NCBI GenBank assembly: GCA_045580165.1 | Contig: JAZNNG010000019.1 | Coordinates: 62,001 to 126,000 of the forward strand | Length of the DNA: 64,000 bases | Origin: UBA4717 sp045580165 | GTDB taxonomy: Bacteria > Bacillota > Clostridia > Oscillospirales > CAG-272 | Direction: 5' to 3' | Part shown: positions 17,921 to 25,607 of the stretch, one piece after another | Position numbering within the stretch: the stretch's first letter is position 1 | How the letters are laid out: every line of letters begins with the position of its first letter | The notes under the pieces: generated by a model | What the model saw: the letters and a program-made list of their open reading frames with translations, nothing else | The model's database searches: none | What the model was told of the DNA's origin: nothing | Translations under genes and position numbers: made by a program

Positions 17921-17951
17921 TTGTATCATAAATCGCAAAATTTGTAAATGT
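17921..17951 (-). promoter_or_regulatory. Promoter of SLH paralog 3
   Basis: On the minus strand TTTACA and TACAAT are separated by 17 bases, placing the transcription start just before the leader hairpin. The rest of the gap up to 18112 is A/T-rich and shows nothing else. Confidence 0.5.
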
Positions 17952-18112
17952 CTTGATTTTCGAAAAAACTGTCCTTATTTTCGGAACAAATATGTAATAT
18001 TTTCCTTAAAAATATCACATTTTTCCTCACTTTTGTCGCATTGCACAAATTAAGCAAAGACGTTTGTGCACAATCACAGAATTTAATAAATTTTAAGATT
18101 TTTTATTGAAAA

Positions 18113-19423
18113 TCAGAGTGCAACTCCTCGTGAAATAAGAGCTTTTCTTACCTTATTTGGCGAAAGCTCACGAGGAGTAACGTCTTCGTCGATACTGAGC
18201 TTTGCCGCAAGTCCTGCCGCTTCACCGAGCGCCATACAGATAGCCATCACGCGATAAGATGCGTGAGCGCGGTGTGTACCCGATATGCAACGGCCTGCGG
18301 TTATGAGATTTTCTACGCCAAGCGGAATTATCGCACCGTATCTGATATCGTACGGCTCAGCCATTTTCGAGTGTCCCTCTGCCTGACCGCCTCCTGCAGG
18401 GTTATGTATATCTATAAGGAACCATGCGTTATGAACTACGGCATCATCGTAATGAAGTCCCTGCTCTACGTCTGCGTCGCACATTACGTACTCACCCATA
18501 ATTCTGCGCGTTTCACGTACGCCAAGTGTATCCGCAGTGGTTTTAATAGCACAGTTTTCATAACCGGGAACATACTTTTTGAGGAAAGCAACAACCTTCT
18601 CTATCTGATCTCTGAGTTCAACCTCAGCCTTGTAAACATCATTATAGTCAAGTCCGTTGATCTCGTTCATCTGGGTTGCGTTTACGTTTCTTTCGCCGGA
18701 ATAGAAGGTTCTGTGAAGTCTGACGATTGACACGTTTTTCGGAAGTATGCCATTCTTCTCGCATTCCTTGCAGAACTCGGAATACTTTTTACCGTCGGGC
18801 AGTGTTACGGGGTCACTTCCGCCAAAGCACATAATGGCGCGACTCTCGTCTACGTTACATACGGTAAACTCAAGAGTTACGGGCTGTGTTCTGCCATCAG
18901 TTTCACGTCCTACCTTATATTCGCAGCCTGCAAGGTACGCAACCGTACCGTCGCCCGTTGCGTCAATAACACGCTTTGCGTTAATCGCCTTGAGTCCCGT
19001 TGCCGTGCTTACCACAAGTCCCGTTACTGTGTTACCGTCCATGATAACGTCGCACACCGAGGTCTGAAGCATTACCTTGACTCCGTTATCGTTTAAAAGC
19101 TTTATGAGTATGCCCTTGGCTTCCTCTGCATCAATATGTATTTCCTTACCGTTACGCGTCTCAACCTTAAGCTCTCCCTTGTGCTCAGCCGAAAGAAGCT
19201 CGATTATCTCGTCATACATAGTACCCGAGGACACCTTGCCGAGTATCGGACTTACGTTACCGAGGGTAAGGTTTCCCCCTACTGCGCCGAAGCGCTCGAG
19301 CATAATTACAGATGCACCTGCTCTTGCCGCTGATACTGCTGCGCAAATTCCCGCAGGACCGCCGCCTGCAACGAGTACGTCAATATTTTCAATAACTTCA
19401 ATCTGTCTGTTAAGTGAATACAT
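18113..19423 (-). CDS. FAD-dependent oxidoreductase (FAD_oxidored family)
   Basis: This 436-residue flavoprotein has an N-terminal Rossmann FAD motif VAGGGPAGICAAVSAARAGA near residue 18. It also has the sequence RVIDATGDGTVAYLAGCEY near residue 148 and a C-terminal FAD contact ENLITAGRCISGTHRAHASYRVMAICMALGEAAG, all typical of the FAD_oxidored (PF12831) family of secreted or cytoplasmic oxidoreductases. No signal peptide is seen. The ribosome binding site is TAAGGAG. It follows the glycerol-1-phosphate dehydrogenase by 11 bases and so shares its transcript and probably its pathway. The substrate is unknown; family members often act on sugar or polyol compounds. Confidence 0.85.
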   Translation of the reverse strand: MYSLNRQIEVIENIDVLVAGGGPAGICAAVSAARAGASVIMLERFGAVGGNLTLGNVSPILGKVSSGTMYDEIIELLSAEHKGELKVETRNGKEIHIDAEEAKGILIKLLNDNGVKVMLQTSVCDVIMDGNTVTGLVVSTATGLKAINAKRVIDATGDGTVAYLAGCEYKVGRETDGRTQPVTLEFTVCNVDESRAIMCFGGSDPVTLPDGKKYSEFCKECEKNGILPKNVSIVRLHRTFYSGERNVNATQMNEINGLDYNDVYKAEVELRDQIEKVVAFLKKYVPGYENCAIKTTADTLGVRETRRIMGEYVMCDADVEQGLHYDDAVVHNAWFLIDIHNPAGGGQAEGHSKMAEPYDIRYGAIIPLGVENLITAGRCISGTHRAHASYRVMAICMALGEAAGLAAKLSIDEDVTPRELSPNKVRKALISRGVAL

Positions 19424-19434
19424 AACCTTTCTCC

Positions 19435-20736
19435 TTATATGATTTCATCAATTATTCCGAGGTCAAAGCAAAGTCTCGGGAGAACGTATTTATCTCTTAT
19501 ATCCTTAGCTGCCTTGAAGGTCATAGGTAAAATCTTCTCATCAACGCCTATATCGGAAAGCTGTGTCGGAAGACCGAGCTTATTCAAAAGCTTTAGGAGC
19601 TCATCGTATTCGGGAAGCTCCTCTGCGGCAATCTTCTTGATCTCGTCCCACGAGTCAATGATTTTCTTAAGTCTTGTTTTATGTGCCTGAGGATCGTATT
19701 TGCGTTCCTTCTTTTCAAGCTCTATCATCGACTCAGCGCCTCTGCCGAGGAAGGCTCTGAGCTCCTCGTTCCACTTGTCAACGTCAAAGGCTTCAACGTA
19801 AGCCGCACCTTTTTCAAAGTCGGGGGTAAATGATGTGAGCTTACCGTATATCTGAAGTGCAATAAGTGTTCCGAGAGCACATTGAATTCCATGGAATTCA
19901 ACAGGTAATCCAAACTCGACACCTCTCATATCCCAGATGTGCGAGAGATAATGCTCAACACCCGATGCAGGTCTTGATACCCCCGCGAACTTCATAGCCG
20001 CACCGCAAACCACGAGTCCTTCAAAAACCGCTTTTACCGCTTCCTTATCACCGGACAAAAGTCCGTCTGCGTTGCTTACGCACTTGTTAAGCGAGGTGCG
20101 CACAAGCTCTGCAATCTCCTCACAGTAGTACTCACCGTTTATCAGTGCGGATATTCTCCACTCGCATATCGACACGTACTTTGCGAGCATATCCCCGAGT
20201 CCCGACACCATCATCTTAACGGGCGCTTTTGCAAGAATATCTATATCGCCCACTATGTAGTCGGCACACTTGCTGTTTACCGACATTTTGAGTCCGTCAA
20301 CCGTCATTGACGAGGTTGCGGACGCATAGCCGTCCATAGACGGTGCCGTGCCGACTATTACGTACTTTTTACCGGATACGTTTGCGACTATTTTACCGAT
20401 GTCGTTTATAACGCCAGATCCTACCGATACGATTACGTCGCAGGATTTGTCAAAATTCATTACCGCAAGTCCGACGTTTGCCTCGTCGGGCTCAAGCTCG
20501 TCTTTATTGAATACATACTTTTTTACGTCAATACCGTGCTCTGACAGAACGTCAAACACTTTTTCGCCTGCCGCCGCGTACGTGTTTTTGTCGGCAAGCA
20601 TAAATACACGCCTTGCCGAAATCTCGCCTAATATTTCAGGCAATCTATTGATTGCACCGCATTCTGCTATCACCTTTGAATCGAAGGTATGTTCCTTTGT
20701 GCAAGGACAGTTATGCGTCGAGAGATTTCCAAACAT
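19435..20736 (-). CDS. egsA: sn-glycerol-1-phosphate dehydrogenase family protein
   Basis: This 433-residue protein of the iron/zinc-dependent polyol dehydrogenase fold is most like AraM/EgsA, which interconverts dihydroxyacetone phosphate and sn-glycerol 1-phosphate with NAD(P)H. It shows the dinucleotide-binding tract VIVSVGSGVINDIGK, the active-site loop GTAPSMDGYASATSS, and metal-binding histidines in GVEHYLSHIWD and VEFHGIQCALG. It is the first gene of a two-gene minus-strand operon with the FAD oxidoreductase, divergent from a DeoR regulator. AAGGAG precedes the ATG. The AraM group also contains proteins of unknown substrate, so a role with another triose or pentose phosphate is possible. 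Confidence 0.85.
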   Translation of the reverse strand: MFGNLSTHNCPCTKEHTFDSKVIAECGAINRLPEILGEISARRVFMLADKNTYAAAGEKVFDVLSEHGIDVKKYVFNKDELEPDEANVGLAVMNFDKSCDVIVSVGSGVINDIGKIVANVSGKKYVIVGTAPSMDGYASATSSMTVDGLKMSVNSKCADYIVGDIDILAKAPVKMMVSGLGDMLAKYVSICEWRISALINGEYYCEEIAELVRTSLNKCVSNADGLLSGDKEAVKAVFEGLVVCGAAMKFAGVSRPASGVEHYLSHIWDMRGVEFGLPVEFHGIQCALGTLIALQIYGKLTSFTPDFEKGAAYVEAFDVDKWNEELRAFLGRGAESMIELEKKERKYDPQAHKTRLKKIIDSWDEIKKIAAEELPEYDELLKLLNKLGLPTQLSDIGVDEKILPMTFKAAKDIRDKYVLPRLCFDLGIIDEII

Positions 20737-20771
20737 TTAATTTCTCCTTATGTGATTTTCTTTCATTACAA

Positions 20772-20799
20772 ATTATACTACAAACAAGAAAAAAGTCAA
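20772..20799 (-). promoter_or_regulatory. Promoter of the egsA-FAD oxidoreductase operon
   Basis: On the minus strand TTGACT and TATAAT are separated by 16 bases. It faces away from the DeoR promoter at 20815. Confidence 0.65.
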
Positions 20800-20814
20800 T
20801 ATTCGAAAATGCTA

Positions 20815-20844
20815 TTGACAAAATAATCATTTTTTGATTATAAT
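20815..20844 (+). promoter_or_regulatory. Promoter of the second DeoR gene with an internal operator-like palindrome
   Basis: TTGACA (20815-20820) and TATAAT (20839-20844) are spaced 18 bases apart. The spacer holds TAATCA-N5-TGATTA at 20824-20840, overlapping the -10 box. This would suit autorepression, and the motif resembles the one at 8241-8256. Confidence 0.7.
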
Positions 20845-20886
20845 TATGTGTGGTTTGATCGAAATTTTGTCACAGGTGGTGATTTG

Positions 20887-21582
20887 ATGTCAAAATACAG
20901 CAGAGAAAACCAGTACGTAGCCTTACTTGCGCTTAAGCCGCACACGGTTAAGGAACTATCCGAAAAACTATTCGTAAGCGAGCCGACCGTCAGACGTGAT
21001 ATTGCCGAGCTCAAAGGGCGTGATATGGTCACGAGCAAGAACGGTCTTGTTTCTCTTAAAACGAGTGCGCCGGACCAAAGAATACCGCTATTTATTCGTC
21101 ACCTTGAAAAGCATGAGGAAAAGCAGCTTATTGCAAAAAAGGCCGCCGAGCTAATCGGCGACGGTAACGTAATTATGCTTGACTCCTCAACTACCGCGTT
21201 TCATATATTACCGTATCTCGTTAAATTCAAAAACATTCTGCTTATAACCAACGGAGCAAAAACGGCTATTGAAGCTGCGTCAATGGGAATACACACCATC
21301 ACGGCAGGCGGCGAGATGGCGCTCGAATCGTTTTCATATATAGGATGCGACGCGGAAGCTACCCTATCTAAATATAATGCAGACATTGCTTTTTTCTCTT
21401 GCCGCGGTGTGTCCGACGACGGTCTTGCTACCGACAATTCTATCTTTGAAAACAATATCCGCAGAATAATGATAGAAAGAGCAAAAAAAAGCTATCTGCT
21501 CTGTGACAGGAGCAAATTTGGGAAAACCTGTCTTAACACCCTCTGTAAAACCGACGAAATTGACGGTATGATAACAGAATAA
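20887..21582 (+). CDS. DeoR-family transcriptional regulator
   Basis: This 231-residue DeoR-type regulator starts at 20887, where CAGGTGGTG lies upstream; a start 13 codons earlier would fall close to the promoter. The N-terminal winged helix has VKELSEKLFVSEPTVRRDI. The C-terminal sensor has IMLDSSTTAFHIL and LITNGAKTAIEAA, the phosphate-binding loops of the DeoRC domain, and YLLCDRSKFGKTCLNTLC. It is followed 13 bases later by a HAD phosphatase on the same transcript and is divergent from the egsA operon, so it probably responds to a phosphorylated sugar or polyol handled by these genes. Confidence 0.9.
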   Translation: MSKYSRENQYVALLALKPHTVKELSEKLFVSEPTVRRDIAELKGRDMVTSKNGLVSLKTSAPDQRIPLFIRHLEKHEEKQLIAKKAAELIGDGNVIMLDSSTTAFHILPYLVKFKNILLITNGAKTAIEAASMGIHTITAGGEMALESFSYIGCDAEATLSKYNADIAFFSCRGVSDDGLATDNSIFENNIRRIMIERAKKSYLLCDRSKFGKTCLNTLCKTDEIDGMITE

Positions 21583-21595
21583 CAAGGAGATCAAA

Positions 21596-22390
21596 ATGAA
21601 CAGAATAAAAAACGTAAAGCTATTCTTATTTGATATGGACGGAACTTTGTATCTTGACGATAACCTGTTTGATTTCACGACCGAGCTTCTTGAAACAATT
21701 AAGAAGAACGGCGCAAGATACGTATTTATGACCAACAACTCGGCAAAAAGCACCGAGGACTACATAAAGAAGCTTGCAAAGCTCGGCATAGAGTCAACAA
21801 AAGACGATTTCGTAACGTCTGCTTACGCAACACTTCTCTATCTGAACAAGCACCACAAGGGAAAGCGCCTTTACGTCTGCGGCACAGAGTCGCTCAAGTC
21901 GGAGCTCAGACGCGGCGGCTTTACAGTAACGGAAAGCGTTGACGAGACCGACTGCATAGTTATGGGTAACGACTGGGAGCTTAACTTCAAGAAGCTTTAC
22001 GACATTTCATATTTGCTAACAATACGTGATATCCCATATATTGCAACGAATCCCGACTACGTATGCCCCACCGCATTCGGTTACGTGCCCGACTGCGGCA
22101 GCGTATGCGATATGATCTATAACGCAACCAAAAAGCGTCCCATATTCATAGGCAAGCCCGAGCCTGCTATGCCGCTTCTTGCTATGGAGTATATGGGATG
22201 CTCGAAAGAAGAAACTCTCGTTGTCGGCGACAGAATTTACACAGACATTAAAAGCGGCATAAACGCCGGCACGCTCACCGCGCTCGTTATGAGTGGAGAG
22301 ACCACTTACGAGGTTCTTGAAAAATCGCCCGACAAGCCCGACTACGTTTTTGAGTCGGCAAGAAAGATACTTGAGATAATTAACAATTAA
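21596..22390 (+). CDS. HAD-superfamily phosphatase (NagD/PGP-like)
   Basis: This 264-residue hydrolase of the HAD IIA (NagD/AraL/p-nitrophenylphosphatase) group has motif I FDMDGTLYL with nucleophile D13 and acid D15, motif II in VFMTNNSAKS, and motif IV as ETLVVGDRIYTDIKSGINAG. The C2-type cap lies between. Such enzymes remove phosphate from sugar or polyol phosphates. It is co-transcribed with the DeoR regulator, 13 bases downstream, with CAAGGAG as ribosome binding site. Context with a glycerol-1-phosphate dehydrogenase suggests it may dephosphorylate a product of that pathway or clear a toxic phosphate, as AraL does. Confidence 0.88.
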   Translation: MNRIKNVKLFLFDMDGTLYLDDNLFDFTTELLETIKKNGARYVFMTNNSAKSTEDYIKKLAKLGIESTKDDFVTSAYATLLYLNKHHKGKRLYVCGTESLKSELRRGGFTVTESVDETDCIVMGNDWELNFKKLYDISYLLTIRDIPYIATNPDYVCPTAFGYVPDCGSVCDMIYNATKKRPIFIGKPEPAMPLLAMEYMGCSKEETLVVGDRIYTDIKSGINAGTLTALVMSGETTYEVLEKSPDKPDYVFESARKILEIINN

Positions 22391-22416
22391 AAAAGAGCCA
22401 AACGGCTCTTTTTTAA
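22388..22416. terminator. Bidirectional terminator between convergent genes
   Basis: An AAAAGAGCC/GGCTCTTTT hairpin with a short loop and A/T flanks lies between the HAD gene and the gene ending at 22417. Confidence 0.9.
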
Positions 22417-23052
22417 TTAGTATTGTATTTTTGAAAAATCGCTGTAATTATCTGATTCACAGAACAAGCTATCAACGTTTTTAATAAGTGTGTGTCCGCA
22501 AACACGGCAAACAGTATTTGTGACTTCGTTTACGTTCTCGCAGACCGCACATTCAAAGTGTGTGTCATTTTTTCTCGGAAGAACGACAACGCATTTTGCT
22601 CCGCACAAGTGAAAAACAGTATCACCGATCTTGTATAAGGTATGCGGCAACTTTTGACTTGTTTTTTCGGTATAGAACTTTTTATGAAGTTTCTTGCCAT
22701 CAGGAGTGGTGGTCGTCAAGTATGTAACGTTGACATAATAAACGCCCCTGTTTCCACCGCCCGTAATGTGGGTTTCCACTTTACACTTTTCTACCACACC
22801 TACGAAAGTTTTGTCCGAGGTTTTGTGGGGGAATCCTGTTATTATAAAAGGTAATGACATAAAAATGAGTGCAAAAAATATACGTATTGCGCGGTTTTCG
22901 GGCTTAAGAATTGCTGAAGCATTCAGATACAAGAAATATGCACAAAGCACAAACAGGACCGCGCAGATAAGTGCTCGCACATTATTCTTACGCTCGGCTT
23001 TATATGTAAATTCTTCGAGGTCAGGGGGCAATGTGATTTTTTTATTTGTCAT
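22417..23052 (-). CDS. Membrane protein with C-terminal zinc ribbon
   Basis: I do not recognise this 211-residue protein. Two hydrophobic segments near residues 25-45 and 50-70 (ALICAVLFVLCAYFLYL and IFFALIFMSLPFIITGF) suggest two membrane helices. They are followed by a beta-rich soluble part (FVGVVEKCKVETHITGGG) that resembles DUF3592-like or NfeD-like outer domains, and by a C-terminal zinc ribbon with CAVC and CRVC pairs. The start at 23052 is chosen because CCGGAG lies 6-7 bases upstream; an ATG 13 codons earlier lacks a site. It is a single gene with its own terminator, convergent with the HAD gene. Confidence 0.7.
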   Translation of the reverse strand: MTNKKITLPPDLEEFTYKAERKNNVRALICAVLFVLCAYFLYLNASAILKPENRAIRIFFALIFMSLPFIITGFPHKTSDKTFVGVVEKCKVETHITGGGNRGVYYVNVTYLTTTTPDGKKLHKKFYTEKTSQKLPHTLYKIGDTVFHLCGAKCVVVLPRKNDTHFECAVCENVNEVTNTVCRVCGHTLIKNVDSLFCESDNYSDFSKIQY

Positions 23053-23183
23053 ATAATTCTCCGGTTTTACGTGTTGCATTTCGTGTTGCATTTTTGCTAA
23101 AAATCATTGCTTTTCGAGGTAATCATTTACCCACCGCGGCAAACAGATAACACTGTTTTCCCTTGATATATCAAGAAAAACAA

Positions 23184-23212
23184 GCAAAAGCCTTGAAATC
23201 CAAGGCTTTTGC
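23184..23212 (-). terminator. Terminator of tmRNA
   Basis: A perfect 12-bp GCAAAAGCCTTG/CAAGGCTTTTGC stem starts four bases after the tmRNA CCA end and is followed by a T-rich stretch on the minus strand. Confidence 0.85.
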
Positions 23213-23215
23213 TTT

Positions 23216-23571
23216 TGGTGGATGCGGCGGGAATCGAACCCGCGTCCGAAAACCCCTTGATAAAGCTTTCTACGAGTGTATTCAGTCTTTTAGACTTCCC
23301 CGCTTAAACGCCGGCTGACAGGCTTCCGAGCAGGTTAGCCATTTAATGCGTGACGGATTCAATGGCGAAACCTCCGTTCACGTTCACCGCTGATTTGATG
23401 CCCCGTGTGAGCCGCGGTGCTCTCACTCGGGACAAGCGTGCGCTAAGCGCTTACGCTGCTGCTAATTCTGTATTGTTAGCGTTTAATTTTAAGTTGGAGT
23501 TTTTGAAGAGTTTCCCCAAACTCTACTCGCTTACCGTATCTCAAAATCCCCGTCGAAACCTTTACGCACCC
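23216..23571 (-). ncRNA. ssrA: Transfer-messenger RNA (tmRNA)
   Basis: The RNA of about 356 nt rescues stalled ribosomes with SmpB and adds a proteolysis tag. The 5' end GGGTGCG pairs with CGCATCC before the encoded A-CCA 3' end, giving the alanyl acceptor stem with one G-U pair. The T-arm GGGTTCGATTCCC is standard and the 5' TTTCGACGGGG block matches tmRNA. The tag reading frame is probably at 23451-23480 (GCT resume codon to TAA), encoding ANNTELAAA; this assignment is inferred from position and the C-terminal alanines. smpB lies 33 bases upstream, so both may share a transcript from the smpB promoter. Confidence 0.95.
23451..23480 (-). other. Probable tmRNA tag reading frame (ANNTELAAA)
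   Basis: Within tmRNA, GCT AAC AAT ACA GAA TTA GCA GCA GCG TAA reads as ANNTELAAA-stop. The resume codon is inferred; the frame is open for a few codons upstream as well. The LAAA end differs from the more usual ALAA. Confidence 0.65.
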
Positions 23572-23604
23572 TTATATTGCGCTAACGTAAAGACAGCAAA
23601 ATTA

Positions 23605-24063
23605 TCAATACCTTGTTTTCATGGTCCTCTCGATGTCGCGGTCTGCCTGCTTCTTTGCGGCGGCATCACGCTTATCGTAGAGCTTTTTACCTCTGCAAAG
23701 TCCTATCTCCATCTTGAGTCTTGAGCCCTTGAAGTACACAGAAAGCGGCACTATGGTAAATCCCTTTTGCGTTATCTGTCCGAGGAGCTTATTTATCTCC
23801 TTTTTATGCATCAAGAGCCTTTTTACTCTGTACGGATCTCTGTTAAATATATTGCCCTTTTCGTAAGGACTTACATGCACACCTACGGCGAATATCTCGC
23901 CCTCCTCTATCATACAGTAGGAGTCCTTGAGATTTATTCCGCCCGAGCGTATACTTTTTACCTCAGTTCCGAAGAGCTCGATACCGGCCTCAAGCTTTTC
24001 ATCGACAAAATAATCGTGGTATGCTTTTTTATTCTGAGCGATAATTTTTACGCCTTCTGCCAT
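23605..24063 (-). CDS. smpB: SsrA-binding protein SmpB
   Basis: This is the 152-residue partner of tmRNA. It binds the tRNA-like part and places it in the empty A site of stalled ribosomes. Sequence marks are the N-terminal IIAQNKKAYHDYFVDEKLEAGIELFGTEVKSIR, the central IEEGEIFAVGVHVSPYEKG and RLLMHKKEINKL, and the basic C-terminal tail RGKKLYDKRDAAAKKQADRD that follows the mRNA channel. The length is normal. AGGGAAAG lies upstream of the ATG, and a TTGAAA/TATAAT promoter is at 24096-24123. tmRNA follows immediately. Confidence 0.97.
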   Translation of the reverse strand: MAEGVKIIAQNKKAYHDYFVDEKLEAGIELFGTEVKSIRSGGINLKDSYCMIEEGEIFAVGVHVSPYEKGNIFNRDPYRVKRLLMHKKEINKLLGQITQKGFTIVPLSVYFKGSRLKMEIGLCRGKKLYDKRDAAAKKQADRDIERTMKTRY

Positions 24064-24095
24064 ATCTTTCCCTCCGTAATTATTCGGTACGTATC

Positions 24096-24123
24096 ATTAT
24101 ACACGGTTTGTGCGAAATTTCAA
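24096..24123 (-). promoter_or_regulatory. Promoter of smpB-ssrA
   Basis: On the minus strand TTGAAA and TATAAT are spaced 16 bases apart, about 35 bases before the smpB start. Confidence 0.65.
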
Positions 24124-24155
24124 TAGTATTTTGTCGATTGTAATCAATTTGTAAT

Positions 24156-25475
24156 CTATATAAAGAATCCCGAAACAGCGCCCTTGTGAACCTTCAGTCT
24201 GACTTTTACAAGTTTACCCTGCACCTTTTCGTATTCATCCTCGTCACAATGTATCGCCACCTCGACAAAGCCTGCGGTATGTCCAAGTGCCACACCGTCC
24301 TTATAGTTTTCGGGTATGACCGTGACGGTCTCGCCGTCAAGTTCGGACAAGATCTCCTCTGCTCTCTCTGCAACTACAGAGTAAAGCTTATTCACCCTCG
24401 CGGACGCTACCTTTGACGGCACCTGAGAATCCATTTGGGCGGCGGGCGTTCCCTCGCGTTTCGAGTATGCGAACACGTGCGCAGACAAAAATCCCGCTTT
24501 TTTTACAAGCTCGCAGGTTTCTTCAAAATCGGCATCCGTTTCACCCGGGAAGCCACAGATGATATCGGTCGTGAACATTACACCCGGTATTTTTGACCGT
24601 ATGTTTTCCATATATTCAAGAAGCATTTTTGTATTATACTTACGCTTCATTGCGGCAAGTATCTTATCGCACCCGCTTTGGAGTGAAATATGAAAATGAG
24701 GAGTCAGCTTTTTGAGCTTTGATATACGTTCAACGAAATCCGGCTTCATAAGCGAAGGGTCAAGCGAGCCAAGTCGTATTCTTTCGATACCGTCTATCTT
24801 ATCCGCTTCTTCAAGCAGGTCGGCAAGCGTATATCCGTTTTTGAAATCACGTCCGTAAGCAGCGGTTTCAATTCCCGTGAGCACTACCTCCAAAAAGCCT
24901 TTTGCCGCAAGATTTCTGAGCTCCGCAAGGACGTCCTCGGGAGCCTTTGAGCATACCGGGCCTCTTGCGCTCGGTATTATGCAGTAGGTACAGTTCGAGT
25001 CGCAACCGTCCTGTATTTTGATATATGCGCGTGTTCTCTCCTCGGTTCCGCCTCCAAAGCGTCCTTCAAGCAGCATTTTTTCAAAGCCGATTTCACTAAG
25101 TGGCGCAACCCGCATTTTTACGGTTTCAGTCTCGTACGAAAGCTTCTCTACCGCTTCGACCGCTCCGAGTTTGGTACGCGTACCGATTATAAAATCGACA
25201 CCCTCGATCTCGGCGATTTTTTTTGCGTTTACCTGCGCGTAGCATCCCATAACGATGATCTTAGCATCGGGATTCTGCTTGATAAGACGTCTTATCATCT
25301 GACGTGATTTTCTGTCAGCTTCAGACGTTACGGTGCAAGTGTTTATTATATAGAAGTCGCATTTACTATCGGTATCGGATATATTATAGCCCCTGCGAGC
25401 AAGCTCCTCGGCTACTGCCGCGCTTTCATACTGATTGACCTTACAACCGAGTGTAAGTATTCCTACGTTTTTCAA
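24156..25475 (-). CDS. mtaB: tRNA t6A37 methylthiotransferase MtaB
   Basis: This is a radical SAM enzyme that adds a methylthio group to N6-threonylcarbamoyladenosine at position 37 of tRNAs reading ANN codons. The N-terminal UPF0004 domain holds the cysteines of the auxiliary cluster in LTLGCKVNQYE, INTCTV and MGCYAQ. The radical SAM motif is CDSNCTYCIIPSARG. A C-terminal TRAM domain ends the protein. I prefer the TTG at 25475, giving about 440 residues, because CGGAG lies 8 bases upstream and the sequence begins directly with KNVGILTLGC as in the family; an ATG at 25496 has no ribosome binding site. Confidence 0.93.
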   Translation of the reverse strand: MKNVGILTLGCKVNQYESAAVAEELARRGYNISDTDSKCDFYIINTCTVTSEADRKSRQMIRRLIKQNPDAKIIVMGCYAQVNAKKIAEIEGVDFIIGTRTKLGAVEAVEKLSYETETVKMRVAPLSEIGFEKMLLEGRFGGGTEERTRAYIKIQDGCDSNCTYCIIPSARGPVCSKAPEDVLAELRNLAAKGFLEVVLTGIETAAYGRDFKNGYTLADLLEEADKIDGIERIRLGSLDPSLMKPDFVERISKLKKLTPHFHISLQSGCDKILAAMKRKYNTKMLLEYMENIRSKIPGVMFTTDIICGFPGETDADFEETCELVKKAGFLSAHVFAYSKREGTPAAQMDSQVPSKVASARVNKLYSVVAERAEEILSELDGETVTVIPENYKDGVALGHTAGFVEVAIHCDEDEYEKVQGKLVKVRLKVHKGAVSGFFI

Positions 25476-25546
25476 ATTATCAACTCCGTTCCACATAATT
25501 TTATCATATAACCACTTTTGTGTAAAGAGTTTTTTGAAACAAATGA

Positions 25547-25576
25547 TTGACAACACAGTGTTAAATCTATTATAAT
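25547..25576 (+). promoter_or_regulatory. Promoter of lepA-hemW
   Basis: TTGACA (25547-25552) and TATAAT (25571-25576) are separated by 18 bases, about 25 bases before the ribosome binding site of lepA. Confidence 0.7.
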
Positions 25577-25607
25577 ATAGTGTAATATTATATTTTCGGA
25601 GAAAAAG

